From positions 1 through 9,879 of the forward strand of contig CAZFBS010000071.1 of assembly GCA_964517265.1 (NCBI GenBank): a stretch of 9,879 bases of DNA, written 5' to 3'. Shown here one piece after another: positions 1 to 7,208 of this stretch (positions within the stretch are counted from its first letter, which is position 1; every line of letters starts with the position of its first letter). The notes below the pieces were generated by a model. It saw nothing but the letters and a program-made list of their open reading frames with translations. It was not told the origin of the DNA and ran no database searches. The stretch comes from REEP01 sp964517265 (GTDB lineage Bacteria; Pseudomonadota; Alphaproteobacteria; Rhodospirillales; Defluviicoccaceae). Position numbers and translations under genes: made by a program.

Positions 1-272
1 GAACAACGATTTCCTCGCCACACTCCTGGCTCAAAGTTGAAATGCGATTGCCCTGTCTCCCCAGAGTTCGAACGCGTTGCAGATCACCGTGTCAACACGC
101 GCGGCGCGCAAGCGGGCTCCATTCCTGATCGGTAACGCCTCTGCGCGGTGTTGATCATGACCCCAACATGGCGTGACGCTATTGATCCATCCAATCGATT
201 CGTTGCCGAGGTTTGATCGGAAAAAACGATCAGGGTTTGGATCATCGAGGGATCAAGCAAGGGAAGGGCCAA
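1..272. other. Left-edge region without a confident gene
   Basis: No convincing gene is seen here. On the plus strand the frame starting at base 2 is open from the window edge to a TGA at 38-40 and would end in NNDFLATLLAQS. This could be the last residues of a gene lying outside the window, but twelve codons are too few to judge. The rest holds short inverted repeats: TCAACAC at 92-98 pairs with GTGTTGA at 148-154, extended by GCGC/GCGC past a one-base bulge, and TGATCG at 214-219 pairs with CGATCA at 227-232 around an A-rich loop. Neither has a normal terminator tail for the OxyR-like gene that ends at 273. No tRNA cloverleaf was found. Confidence 0.3.
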
Positions 273-1199
273 TTATCGTTGCGACAGCGGAACGACCTCC
301 GGAACCCTGTCGGCAAGAACGTCCCGCACATGCGCGGCAAACGTCAGGAACTCGGCCCGGCGCGCGGATTGTTCTCGCCAGACCATTCCGATGTCGCGGC
401 TCGGGCCCGGCTGACGGAAAGGCCGGACGGACAGTTGATCGTCGTGCTGCGCTTCCGCGCGGACATAAAGAGCGGGAAGAAAGGTGGCCCCCATTTCCAT
501 CGCGGCCATCTGGCGAAGGGTATCGAGGCTGGTCGTGGCAAAGTCGAGCAGCGGCGTGGCGCCATAGTCGCGGCAGAGGGCAAGAACCTTCTTATGAAGA
601 CTGTGGCCCGGCTCCAATGCCAGAACCGTCAGGTTCTCAAGGTCGGCAGGCTCCAGATGGGTCTTCTCAGCAAGGGGATGAGTGCACGGCAGCGCGAGCC
701 AGAGCGGCTCGCGGAACAACGCCACCGCCGAAAAGCCGGCTCTCTTGACCGGAATCGGAAAGATCAGGAGGTCGAGATCGCCCTCTTCGAGACGGCGGAG
801 GATGTCGTCGGTCGTTCCCTCGCGCAGGTACAGCCTCAGATTGGGATAGCGTTGATGGAGATAGGGAAGCACCTCCGGCAACAGGTACGGACCAAGCGAA
901 GGCAGGATACCGAGGCGCAAAGTTCCCTCCAGGATGCGCCGGCCGCCCTCGGCGAGATCGACGATGTCCTGGACGTCGCGCAAAACGCCACGCGCTTTGT
1001 CGACGACCTCCCGGCCGATCGGGGTGAACACCACGCGCTGACGGCTTCGCTCGATGAGCTGGACCTTGAGGCGCTGTTCCAACTCCCGGATCTGCTCGCT
1101 GAGGGTAGGCTGGCTGACATGGCAGATTTCTGCGGCGCGGCGGAAATTCAACTGATCGGCGACCGCGACTAGATAGCGGAACTGACGGAGCGTCGGCAT
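273..1199 (-). CDS. oxyR: OxyR-like LysR-family regulator lacking the peroxidatic Cys
   Basis: This is a 308-residue LysR-type transcription factor, close to the family's usual length. An N-terminal winged helix-turn-helix (about residues 1-60, with CHVSQPTLSEQIR at 26-38) is followed by a linker helix and a two-lobed effector domain (about 90-300). From memory of E. coli OxyR, the match runs along the whole protein: FRRAA plus CHVSQPTLS in the DNA-binding domain, GPYLLP near 103-108, and TSLDTLRQM plus LPALYV late in the protein. OxyR activates peroxide-defence genes when its peroxidatic Cys (C199 in E. coli) forms a disulfide with C208. Here the site reads GHSLHKKVLALC: Ser200 (codon AGT, 600-602) replaces the peroxidatic Cys, while Cys209 (TGC, 573-575) is kept. 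Disulfide switching as in E. coli is therefore unlikely. It may sense something else or act as a constitutive regulator. No catalase or peroxiredoxin gene is visible nearby. The ATG is preceded by GAGGA only a few bases upstream. Confidence 0.88.
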   Translation of the reverse strand: MPTLRQFRYLVAVADQLNFRRAAEICHVSQPTLSEQIRELEQRLKVQLIERSRQRVVFTPIGREVVDKARGVLRDVQDIVDLAEGGRRILEGTLRLGILPSLGPYLLPEVLPYLHQRYPNLRLYLREGTTDDILRRLEEGDLDLLIFPIPVKRAGFSAVALFREPLWLALPCTHPLAEKTHLEPADLENLTVLALEPGHSLHKKVLALCRDYGATPLLDFATTSLDTLRQMAAMEMGATFLPALYVRAEAQHDDQLSVRPFRQPGPSRDIGMVWREQSARRAEFLTFAAHVRDVLADRVPEVVPLSQR

Positions 1200-1205
1200 G
1201 TCCTC

Positions 1206-1234
1206 ACGTTACGGCTCAGACAAGCGAGGGTCAA
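1206..1234 (-). promoter_or_regulatory. Possible promoter of the OxyR-like gene
   Basis: Read on the minus strand, TTGACC (1229-1234, five of six bases of the -35 consensus) is followed by 17 bases and then TAACGT (1206-1211). The latter is a weak -10 that matches at the first, second and sixth positions. The expected start of transcription, seven bases past the -10, falls on the A of the ATG at 1199. The site would therefore give a leaderless or nearly leaderless message. The weak -10 keeps confidence low. Confidence 0.3.
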
Positions 1235-1336
1235 AGCGGTTCCCGGCGAGGGTGACGACGCCGACCAAGAACGCGCAAGGAGGTCCGTCTGGATTGCGGG
1301 GGCCGAGGCACCCTTGAAGATCACGGCCGAACGGAA

Positions 1337-1354
1337 AAGCCGGGAGCGAGGCTT
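1337..1354 (-). terminator. Weak hairpin after the RatA-like gene
   Basis: About 20 bases past the RatA-family stop codon, the minus strand can form a five-pair stem, AAGCC (1350-1354) with GGCTT (1337-1341), around an eight-base loop. Only two more T residues follow (1336-1335). This could be a poor intrinsic terminator for the lipA-ratA transcript, but the short stem and short T run make it uncertain. Confidence 0.22.
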
Positions 1355-1373
1355 GGCGAAGGGAAGATGACCG

Positions 1374-1856
1374 CTAGCGGGGGGAAGGCGCCGTCTTCCG
1401 AACGGAATCCACCGATCCTTGGGGCCCATACAAGGTCTTTGCGCGATGCTCGAACGCGCCGACCATGCGCTGTACCGCTTCGTTGAACAGCGTCTGGATC
1501 ACCTTCTGCAACATGCGAGACTTGAACTCGAAGTCGACATAGAAGTCGATTACGCACTCATTCTCGCCCCGCGGCTCCAAATTCCAGTGATTGTTCAGAT
1601 AGCGGAACGGCCCTTCGTAATATTTCACGTCGATGCGGTTCGGGCGGTTGAGCTGGACGTGAGAGGTAAACCGCTCGCGGAACACCTTGTAGCCGATGAC
1701 CAGATCGGCCACCAGCACGTTCGGAGCGGGACGCTGGCGAATGCGCGCCGCCACGCACCACGGCAGGAATTCCGGATAGCGCTCCACATCAGCGATCAGA
1801 TCGAAGATCTGGTCCTGCTTGTAAGGCACGACCAGGCGCTCGGCATGGGTAGGCAT
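1374..1856 (-). CDS. ratA: RatA / COQ10-type START-domain protein
   Basis: The 160-residue product is one SRPBCC (START-like) domain, a helix-grip fold with a deep hydrophobic pocket, and has the usual family length. The N-terminal pattern VPYKQDQIFDLIADVERYP running into EFLPWC (residues 10-34), the YKVFRERFTSHV strand and the C-terminal helix LFNEAVQRMVGAFEHRA are typical. There is no signal peptide or membrane segment. Homologues carry two names: COQ10-like coenzyme-Q-binding protein, needed for quinone function in mitochondria, and RatA, reported in E. coli to block 70S ribosome assembly. The sequence does not decide between them. The gene begins 18 bases after the lipA stop codon and is probably co-transcribed with it, with AGAAGAG a few bases upstream of the ATG as a modest ribosome site. 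No antitoxin-like partner (RatB) is seen beside it, which favours a housekeeping role over a toxin role. Confidence 0.88.
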   Translation of the reverse strand: MPTHAERLVVPYKQDQIFDLIADVERYPEFLPWCVAARIRQRPAPNVLVADLVIGYKVFRERFTSHVQLNRPNRIDVKYYEGPFRYLNNHWNLEPRGENECVIDFYVDFEFKSRMLQKVIQTLFNEAVQRMVGAFEHRAKTLYGPQGSVDSVRKTAPSPR

Positions 1857-1874
1857 GGACGACTCTTCTGACGA

Positions 1875-2813
1875 TCAGGCTTGCGTGAGCACGCTCAGAC
1901 GCGCGCGCCGCAATACCTCGAAGTCTCTGTCGGCGTGATAGGACGATCGGGTCAACGGCGAGGATGCGACGAGAGCAAATCCCTTCGCGGTCCCGATGCG
2001 CTTGTACTCCTCGAACTCCTCCGGAGCAACGAAACGTTGGACCGCCGCGTGCCGCGGGGTCGGCTGCAGGTATTGACCAATCGTCAAAAAGTCGACCTGC
2101 GCCGAGCGCAGATCGTCCATCACCTGCAGCACTTCGGCCCGTTCCTCGCCAAGCCCGACCATGATGCCCGACTTGGTAAACAGCGCCGGCTCACGCTCCT
2201 TGGCGCGGTCGAGCAAGCGCAGCGAGTGGTAGTACCGCGCCCCCGGTCGGATCGTCGGATAAAGCCTCGGAACCGTCTCCAGATTGTGATTGAACACGTC
2301 CGGCCGGGCCGCAAAGACCCGCTCGGCAGCCCCCTCTTTGTGACGGAAATCCGGCGTCAACACCTCGATTGTCGTCGCCGGCGAGGTTGCCCGGATCCGC
2401 CCAATGCACTTCACGAATTGCTCGGCCCCGCCGTCGTCCAGATCATCCCGATCGACCGAGGTGATCACCACGTGTTTCAGCCCCATTGTCGAAACCGTGA
2501 TCGCGAGGTTGTCAGGCTCGAGGGGATCGACCGCACCGGGCTTGCCGGTCGCCACGTTGCAGAATGCACAGGATCGGGTGCAGATATCGCCCAGAATCAT
2601 GACGGTGGCATGTTTGCGGGACCAGCACTCGCCGATGTTGGGGCAAGCGGCCTCCTCGCATACCGTATGCAAACTGTGCTCCCGCATCAGGCGCCGGGTT
2701 TCCGTGTAGCCGGCGGAGGTCGGGGCCTTGACCCGGATCCACTTGGGCTTGCGCGGCGACTCCTGAACCGGCCGGTGGGCTTTCTCGGGGTGGCGAACGG
2801 TTGATTCGGTCAT
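1875..2813 (-). CDS. lipA: Lipoyl synthase LipA
   Basis: LipA is a radical-SAM enzyme that inserts two sulfur atoms into protein-bound octanoyl groups to make lipoyl cofactors. Both iron-sulfur sites are visible: the auxiliary cluster motif C-x4-C-x5-C (Cys52, Cys57, Cys63 in CEEAACPNIGEC) and the radical-SAM motif C-x3-C-x2-C (Cys78, Cys82, Cys85 in CTRSCAFC). The C-terminal RSSYHAD (289-295) includes the Ser known to bind the auxiliary cluster. At 312 residues the length fits the family. The frame stays open upstream to an ATG at 2915, but that extension is low-complexity, unlike LipA and overlaps a GC hairpin, so the start is placed at 2813 (MTEST). No clear Shine-Dalgarno sequence precedes this ATG. 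The clients PdhB and PdhC are encoded just upstream; no lipB is in the window. Confidence 0.96.
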   Translation of the reverse strand: MTESTVRHPEKAHRPVQESPRKPKWIRVKAPTSAGYTETRRLMREHSLHTVCEEAACPNIGECWSRKHATVMILGDICTRSCAFCNVATGKPGAVDPLEPDNLAITVSTMGLKHVVITSVDRDDLDDGGAEQFVKCIGRIRATSPATTIEVLTPDFRHKEGAAERVFAARPDVFNHNLETVPRLYPTIRPGARYYHSLRLLDRAKEREPALFTKSGIMVGLGEERAEVLQVMDDLRSAQVDFLTIGQYLQPTPRHAAVQRFVAPEEFEEYKRIGTAKGFALVASSPLTRSSYHADRDFEVLRRARLSVLTQA

Positions 2814-2819
2814 CGCTAC

Positions 2820-2848
2820 GATATTGTTTGTACGGGGTGCACCGTCAA
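2820..2848 (-). promoter_or_regulatory. Possible lipA promoter
   Basis: On the minus strand TTGACG (2843-2848, five of six -35 bases) lies 17 bases from AATATC (2820-2825), a weak -10 candidate. The predicted transcription start is the A of the lipA ATG at 2813, giving a leaderless message. The lack of a Shine-Dalgarno sequence in front of this ATG agrees with that. The spacing is the same as at the candidate promoter of the OxyR-like gene. The -10 match is poor, so this is tentative. Confidence 0.33.
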
Positions 2849-2861
2849 GCGCTCGAAAGCG

Positions 2862-2894
2862 GGGCCGCGCCCATCCGGCCAGCCGGCGCGGCCC
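2862..2894 (-). terminator. Strong GC hairpin between lpdA and lipA
   Basis: A perfect ten-base inverted repeat, GGGCCGCGCC (2862-2871) and GGCGCGGCCC (2885-2894), encloses a 13-base loop. In the minus-strand transcript it lies about 85 bases past the lpdA stop codon and about 50 before the lipA ATG. No T run follows, so it is not a classical intrinsic terminator. It could slow polymerase, protect the 3' end of the pdh message, or separate pdh from lipA transcription. A second small hairpin, CGCT-TTCG-AGCG, follows at once and abuts the candidate lipA -35. Confidence 0.45.
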
Positions 2895-2906
2895 ATCATC
2901 CGGCCA
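2872..2906. repeat. Ten-base direct repeat in the lpdA-lipA gap
   Basis: CATCCGGCCA occurs at 2872-2881 and again at 2897-2906, a 25-base period. The first copy fills most of the loop of the GC hairpin and the second lies just past its stem. It may be a pair of protein-binding sites or a chance product of GC-rich sequence. Confidence 0.4.
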
Positions 2907-2978
2907 TGGCACCAACGGGCACTGCCGCTCTCGCTCTCTGATACATCGACGACGTCCAGCCCGGTCCTCCTCCGCTGC

Positions 2979-4379
2979 TCAGAAGTGGACCGCGCGGCCG
3001 TACGCATCGAGTACCGATTCGTGCATCATCTCGGAGAGCGTCGGATGCGGGAAAATCGTGTGCATCAGTTCGGCTTCGGTCGTCTCCAGGGTCTTCGCCA
3101 CGGCGTAGCCCTGGATCAACTCGGTCACTTCCGCTCCGATCATGTGGGCGCCGAGCAACTCGCCCGTTTTGGCATCGAACACGGTCTTGACCATCCCGTC
3201 CGGCTCGCCGAGCGCAATCGCCTTGCCGTTGCCGATGAACGGGAACCGCCCGACCTTGACCTCGCGGCCCTCGGCCTTGGCGGACGTCTCGGTCAGCCCA
3301 ACGCTGGCAATCTGTGGGCGGCTGTAGGTGCATCCGGGCACGCAATTGGTGTCCAGCGGATGGACGTCGTTGCGGCCGGCGATCTTCTCCACGCAGATAA
3401 CCCCCTCGTGACTCGCCTTGTGGGCAAGCCAGGGTGCGCCGCACACATCGCCGATCGCGTAGACGCCGGGCTCGTCGGTGCGCAAATAGCCGTCGACCAC
3501 GATGTGATTTTTTTCCACTCGGACCTTGGTGCCTTCAATGCCGATGTTCTCGACATTGCCGACGATACCGACCGCGATGATGATTCGCTCGGCCGTGATG
3601 TCCGAACTCTTGCCGCCCGCCTCGACGGTGGCGGTGACCGAGTCGCCGCCCTTCTTCAGCGACTTGACCGTGGCCCCGGTCAGGATCTTGATCCCCTGCT
3701 TCTCGAACGCCTTACGCGCGAACGCCGAGATCTCTTCGTCCTCGACCGGCAGGATCCGGTCGAGAATTTCGACCACGGTGACCTCCGCCCCCATCGAGCG
3801 ATAGAAGCTGGCAAATTCGATCCCGATCGCCCCTGAGCCGACGACCAGAAGCGATTTCGGCATCGCCTCCGGCACCATCGCTTCCATGTAGGTCCAGACC
3901 AACTTGCCGTCCGGCTCCATCCCCGGCAGGGTGCGCGCCCGCGCTCCGGTGGCGAGAATGATGTGCTTCGCCGTCAGATCGGCAACGCCCTTGCCGTCCT
4001 TCTCGACATGAACCTTGCCGGGACCGTTCAGCCGCCCGAACCCGTCGATCACGGTGACCTTGTTCTTCTTCAGCAGATGGCCGACGCCCGAGTTCAGCTG
4101 CTTGGCGACCTTGCGGGAGCGCTCGACCACCTTGCCGACATCGAAGCTGTAGCCGTCGACCTTGAGGCCGAAATCGCCGGCATGCTTGATGTTTTCGTAG
4201 ATCTCCGCAGTCCGCAACAGCGCCTTGGTCGGGATGCACCCCCAGTTCAGACAGATGCCGCCCAGATGACGTCCCTCGACAACGGCTGTCTTCATTCCCA
4301 GTTGCGCCGCGCGGATGGCGGCGACATAGCCGCCGGGCCCGGCGCCAATGACGGCAAGATCAAATGCGGTTTCGGCCAT
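2979..4379 (-). CDS. lpdA: Dihydrolipoyl dehydrogenase (E3)
   Basis: E3 is an FAD enzyme that reoxidises dihydrolipoyl groups of the complex and passes electrons to NAD+. The 466 residues match the usual length. Visible in order are the FAD-binding GAGPGG (12-17), the redox-active pair Cys43/Cys48 in GGICLNWGCIPTKALL, ATGAR (143-147), the NAD-binding GSGAIG (181-186) with Glu204 after it (typical of NAD over NADP), the second FAD motif YAIGDVCG, and the C-terminal His445/Glu450 dyad in HPTLSE. A GTG directly before the ATG could also be read as a start (4382), but the site GGGAG at 4386-4390 is only three bases from it and six from the ATG, so the ATG at 4379 is preferred. The gene starts ten bases after pdhC ends and is the last of the four pdh genes. 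Its place in the pdh cluster suggests dedication to pyruvate dehydrogenase, though E3 is often shared with other complexes. Confidence 0.97.
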   Translation of the reverse strand: MAETAFDLAVIGAGPGGYVAAIRAAQLGMKTAVVEGRHLGGICLNWGCIPTKALLRTAEIYENIKHAGDFGLKVDGYSFDVGKVVERSRKVAKQLNSGVGHLLKKNKVTVIDGFGRLNGPGKVHVEKDGKGVADLTAKHIILATGARARTLPGMEPDGKLVWTYMEAMVPEAMPKSLLVVGSGAIGIEFASFYRSMGAEVTVVEILDRILPVEDEEISAFARKAFEKQGIKILTGATVKSLKKGGDSVTATVEAGGKSSDITAERIIIAVGIVGNVENIGIEGTKVRVEKNHIVVDGYLRTDEPGVYAIGDVCGAPWLAHKASHEGVICVEKIAGRNDVHPLDTNCVPGCTYSRPQIASVGLTETSAKAEGREVKVGRFPFIGNGKAIALGEPDGMVKTVFDAKTGELLGAHMIGAEVTELIQGYAVAKTLETTEAELMHTIFPHPTLSEMMHESVLDAYGRAVHF

Positions 4380-4385
4380 CACAGT

Positions 4386-4390
4386 CTCCC
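4386..4390 (-). promoter_or_regulatory. lpdA ribosome binding site overlapping the pdhC stop
   Basis: GGGAG on the minus strand shares its first G with the TAG stop codon of pdhC (4390-4392). It lies six bases from the ATG at 4379 and three from the alternative GTG, so it decides the start in favour of the ATG. The close packing suggests coupled translation of pdhC and lpdA. Confidence 0.65.
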
Positions 4391-5739
4391 TAGAGCAGCA
4401 TGGTCAGCGGGTCCTCGATCAACCGCTTGAACACGGCGAGGAACTCCGCACCTTTGGCACCGTCGACGGAGCGATGGTCGGCGGAGAGGGTGCAACTCAT
4501 CATCGTCGCGATGGCCAAAGCTCCGTCCTTGACCACCGGCCGCTGCTCGGCGGCACCGACCGACAGCAGGCACGATTGCGGCGGATTGATGATGGCCGCG
4601 AATTCACTGATCCCGTACATGCCGAGGTTGGAGACGGTGAAGCCGCCCCCTTGGTAATCCTCTGGCTTCAGCTTGCCGTCGCGGGCCTTGGCGGCAAGCG
4701 TGCGGATTTCACCGGAAATCGTCGCCAAGCCTTTCTGATCGGCGTTGCGGATGACCGGCGTGATCAGGCCGCCCGGCGCGGCGACGGCAACACATACATC
4801 CACCGTGTCGAAAATGCGGATTGCCTCGTCGGTCCACGAGGAATTGGCGTCCGGATACTGACGCAGCGCCAGCGCGATCGCGCGAACGACGAAATCGTTC
4901 ACGGACAGCTTGTACGCCCCCGGTCCTTCCGCAGGAGCGCGGCTGTTGAGATCGGCGCGCAAGCCCATCAGGGCGTCGATGTTGCAGTGAATCGTCAGAT
5001 AATAGTGCGGGATCTCGCGCTTCGAAGCCGCCAGCCTCTTGGCGATGGTCTTGCGCACCGTGCTGTTGGGCACTTCGTGATAAGGCGATCCGGGTTCCGG
5101 AATGGGAGCTGCTGCGGCCGCCTTGGCGGCCTCGGGCGCGGCGGCCTCCTTCGCCGCGGGACGTGGCGCGGGCTCGGCCTTCGCCTTCTCGATATCGCGC
5201 TTGATGATCCGCCCGTGGGGCCCACTGCCTTGGACGCCGGCAAGATCGATACCCGCTTCGGCCGCGAGTCTGCGGGCGAGCGGACTTGCGAAAACGCGAT
5301 CGCCCGCCGCGCGGTCGGTAGCTGCGGCCTGTGGTTTTGCCGCCGGCTCCGGCGTCGGCGTTCCCGCTGTCGCCGCGGCCTCGGTATCCATTTCGGGCAC
5401 CTTCGGCTCGGGCGAAGCTTGCGGCTCCGCCGGCCCGCTCGGTTTCGGTGGAGCCTTCGCCTCGGCCGCCGCGTGTTCCAGCGCCGCCGCGTCCTCACCC
5501 TCCTCCAGAAGGAGGGCGATCGGTGCGTTGACGGCGACCCCTTCGGTTCCTTCGGCCACCAGGATTTTCCCGAGCGTCCCCTCGTCGACCGCCTCCACTT
5601 CCATCGTTGCCTTATCGGTTTCGATTTCGGCGAGAACGTCGCCCGATTCGACGGCATCGCCCTCCTTCTTCAGCCACTTTGCGAGCTTGCCTTCGGTCAT
5701 CGTCGGCGACAGCGCCGGCATCAGCACTTCAATCGGCAT
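4390..5739 (-). CDS. pdhC: Dihydrolipoamide acetyltransferase of pyruvate dehydrogenase (E2)
   Basis: E2 forms the core of the complex and moves the acetyl group from lipoyl to CoA. The 449-residue protein has one N-terminal lipoyl domain (about 1-80, lipoylated Lys43 in ETDKATMEVEA), an Ala/Pro/Glu-rich flexible linker (about 85-145), a peripheral-subunit-binding domain (about 149-184, VFASPLARRLAAEAGIDL through GPHGRIIKRDIE), a second Ala/Pro linker (185-218) and the catalytic acyltransferase domain (about 220-449) with the active-site DHRSVDG (His422, Asp426). A single lipoyl domain is usual for alphaproteobacterial and mitochondrial-type E2. The open frame extends upstream to 5865, but the extra residues lie over the end of pdhB and are unlike any E2; MPIEVLMPALSP is the standard N-terminus. 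GGGAGGG (5749-5755) nine bases upstream supports the ATG at 5739. The gap from pdhB is 22 bases. Confidence 0.97.
   Translation of the reverse strand: MPIEVLMPALSPTMTEGKLAKWLKKEGDAVESGDVLAEIETDKATMEVEAVDEGTLGKILVAEGTEGVAVNAPIALLLEEGEDAAALEHAAAEAKAPPKPSGPAEPQASPEPKVPEMDTEAAATAGTPTPEPAAKPQAAATDRAAGDRVFASPLARRLAAEAGIDLAGVQGSGPHGRIIKRDIEKAKAEPAPRPAAKEAAAPEAAKAAAAAPIPEPGSPYHEVPNSTVRKTIAKRLAASKREIPHYYLTIHCNIDALMGLRADLNSRAPAEGPGAYKLSVNDFVVRAIALALRQYPDANSSWTDEAIRIFDTVDVCVAVAAPGGLITPVIRNADQKGLATISGEIRTLAAKARDGKLKPEDYQGGGFTVSNLGMYGISEFAAIINPPQSCLLSVGAAEQRPVVKDGALAIATMMSCTLSADHRSVDGAKGAEFLAVFKRLIEDPLTMLL
5476..5739 (-). repeat. Lipoyl-domain coding repeat, copy in pdhC
   Basis: The first 88 codons of pdhC and of pdhB (6911-7174) encode near-identical lipoyl domains: by eye about 75 of 88 residues agree. 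The DNA differs at many third codon positions. This looks like an old duplication held by purifying selection, or past gene conversion, and not a fresh copy. It is the largest repeat in the window. Confidence 0.8.
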
Positions 5740-5761
5740 GGCCTCGATCCCTCCCGGCGTC

Positions 5762-7174
<1,413 letters not shown>

Positions 7175-7179
7175 CAAGT

Positions 7180-7185
7180 CCTCCC
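7180..7185 (-). promoter_or_regulatory. pdhB ribosome binding site
   Basis: GGGAGG lies five bases before the ATG at 7174. It rules against the in-frame TTG at 7177, which would be only two bases away. Confidence 0.65.
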
Positions 7186-7208
7186 GCGAACAAATTTTTT
7201 ATGAGAGC

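Noticed and set aside
1..90. tRNA gene suggested by GTTCGAA at 66-72
   Set aside because: The bases on either side do not form a T-arm stem, and no acceptor or anticodon arms can be drawn on either strand.
214..232. TGATCG/CGATCA repeat as an intrinsic terminator of the OxyR-like gene
   Set aside because: The T run lies in the loop instead of after the stem, and the stem is only six pairs.
213..1172. Plus-strand open frame opposite the OxyR-like gene
   Set aside because: The minus-strand product matches OxyR along its length; the plus-strand product resembles nothing and is a codon-bias artefact.
1169..1429. Minus-strand frame between the RatA-like and OxyR-like genes
   Set aside because: The product has no recognisable pattern, overlaps both neighbours and lacks a ribosome site.
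1881..2804. Plus-strand open frame opposite lipA
   Set aside because: lipA motifs are unambiguous on the other strand, so this frame is a shadow.
2814..2915. N-terminal extension of LipA to an ATG at 2915
   Set aside because: The extra 34 residues are unlike LipA N-termini and would place the GC hairpin inside the gene; MTEST at 2813 fits better.
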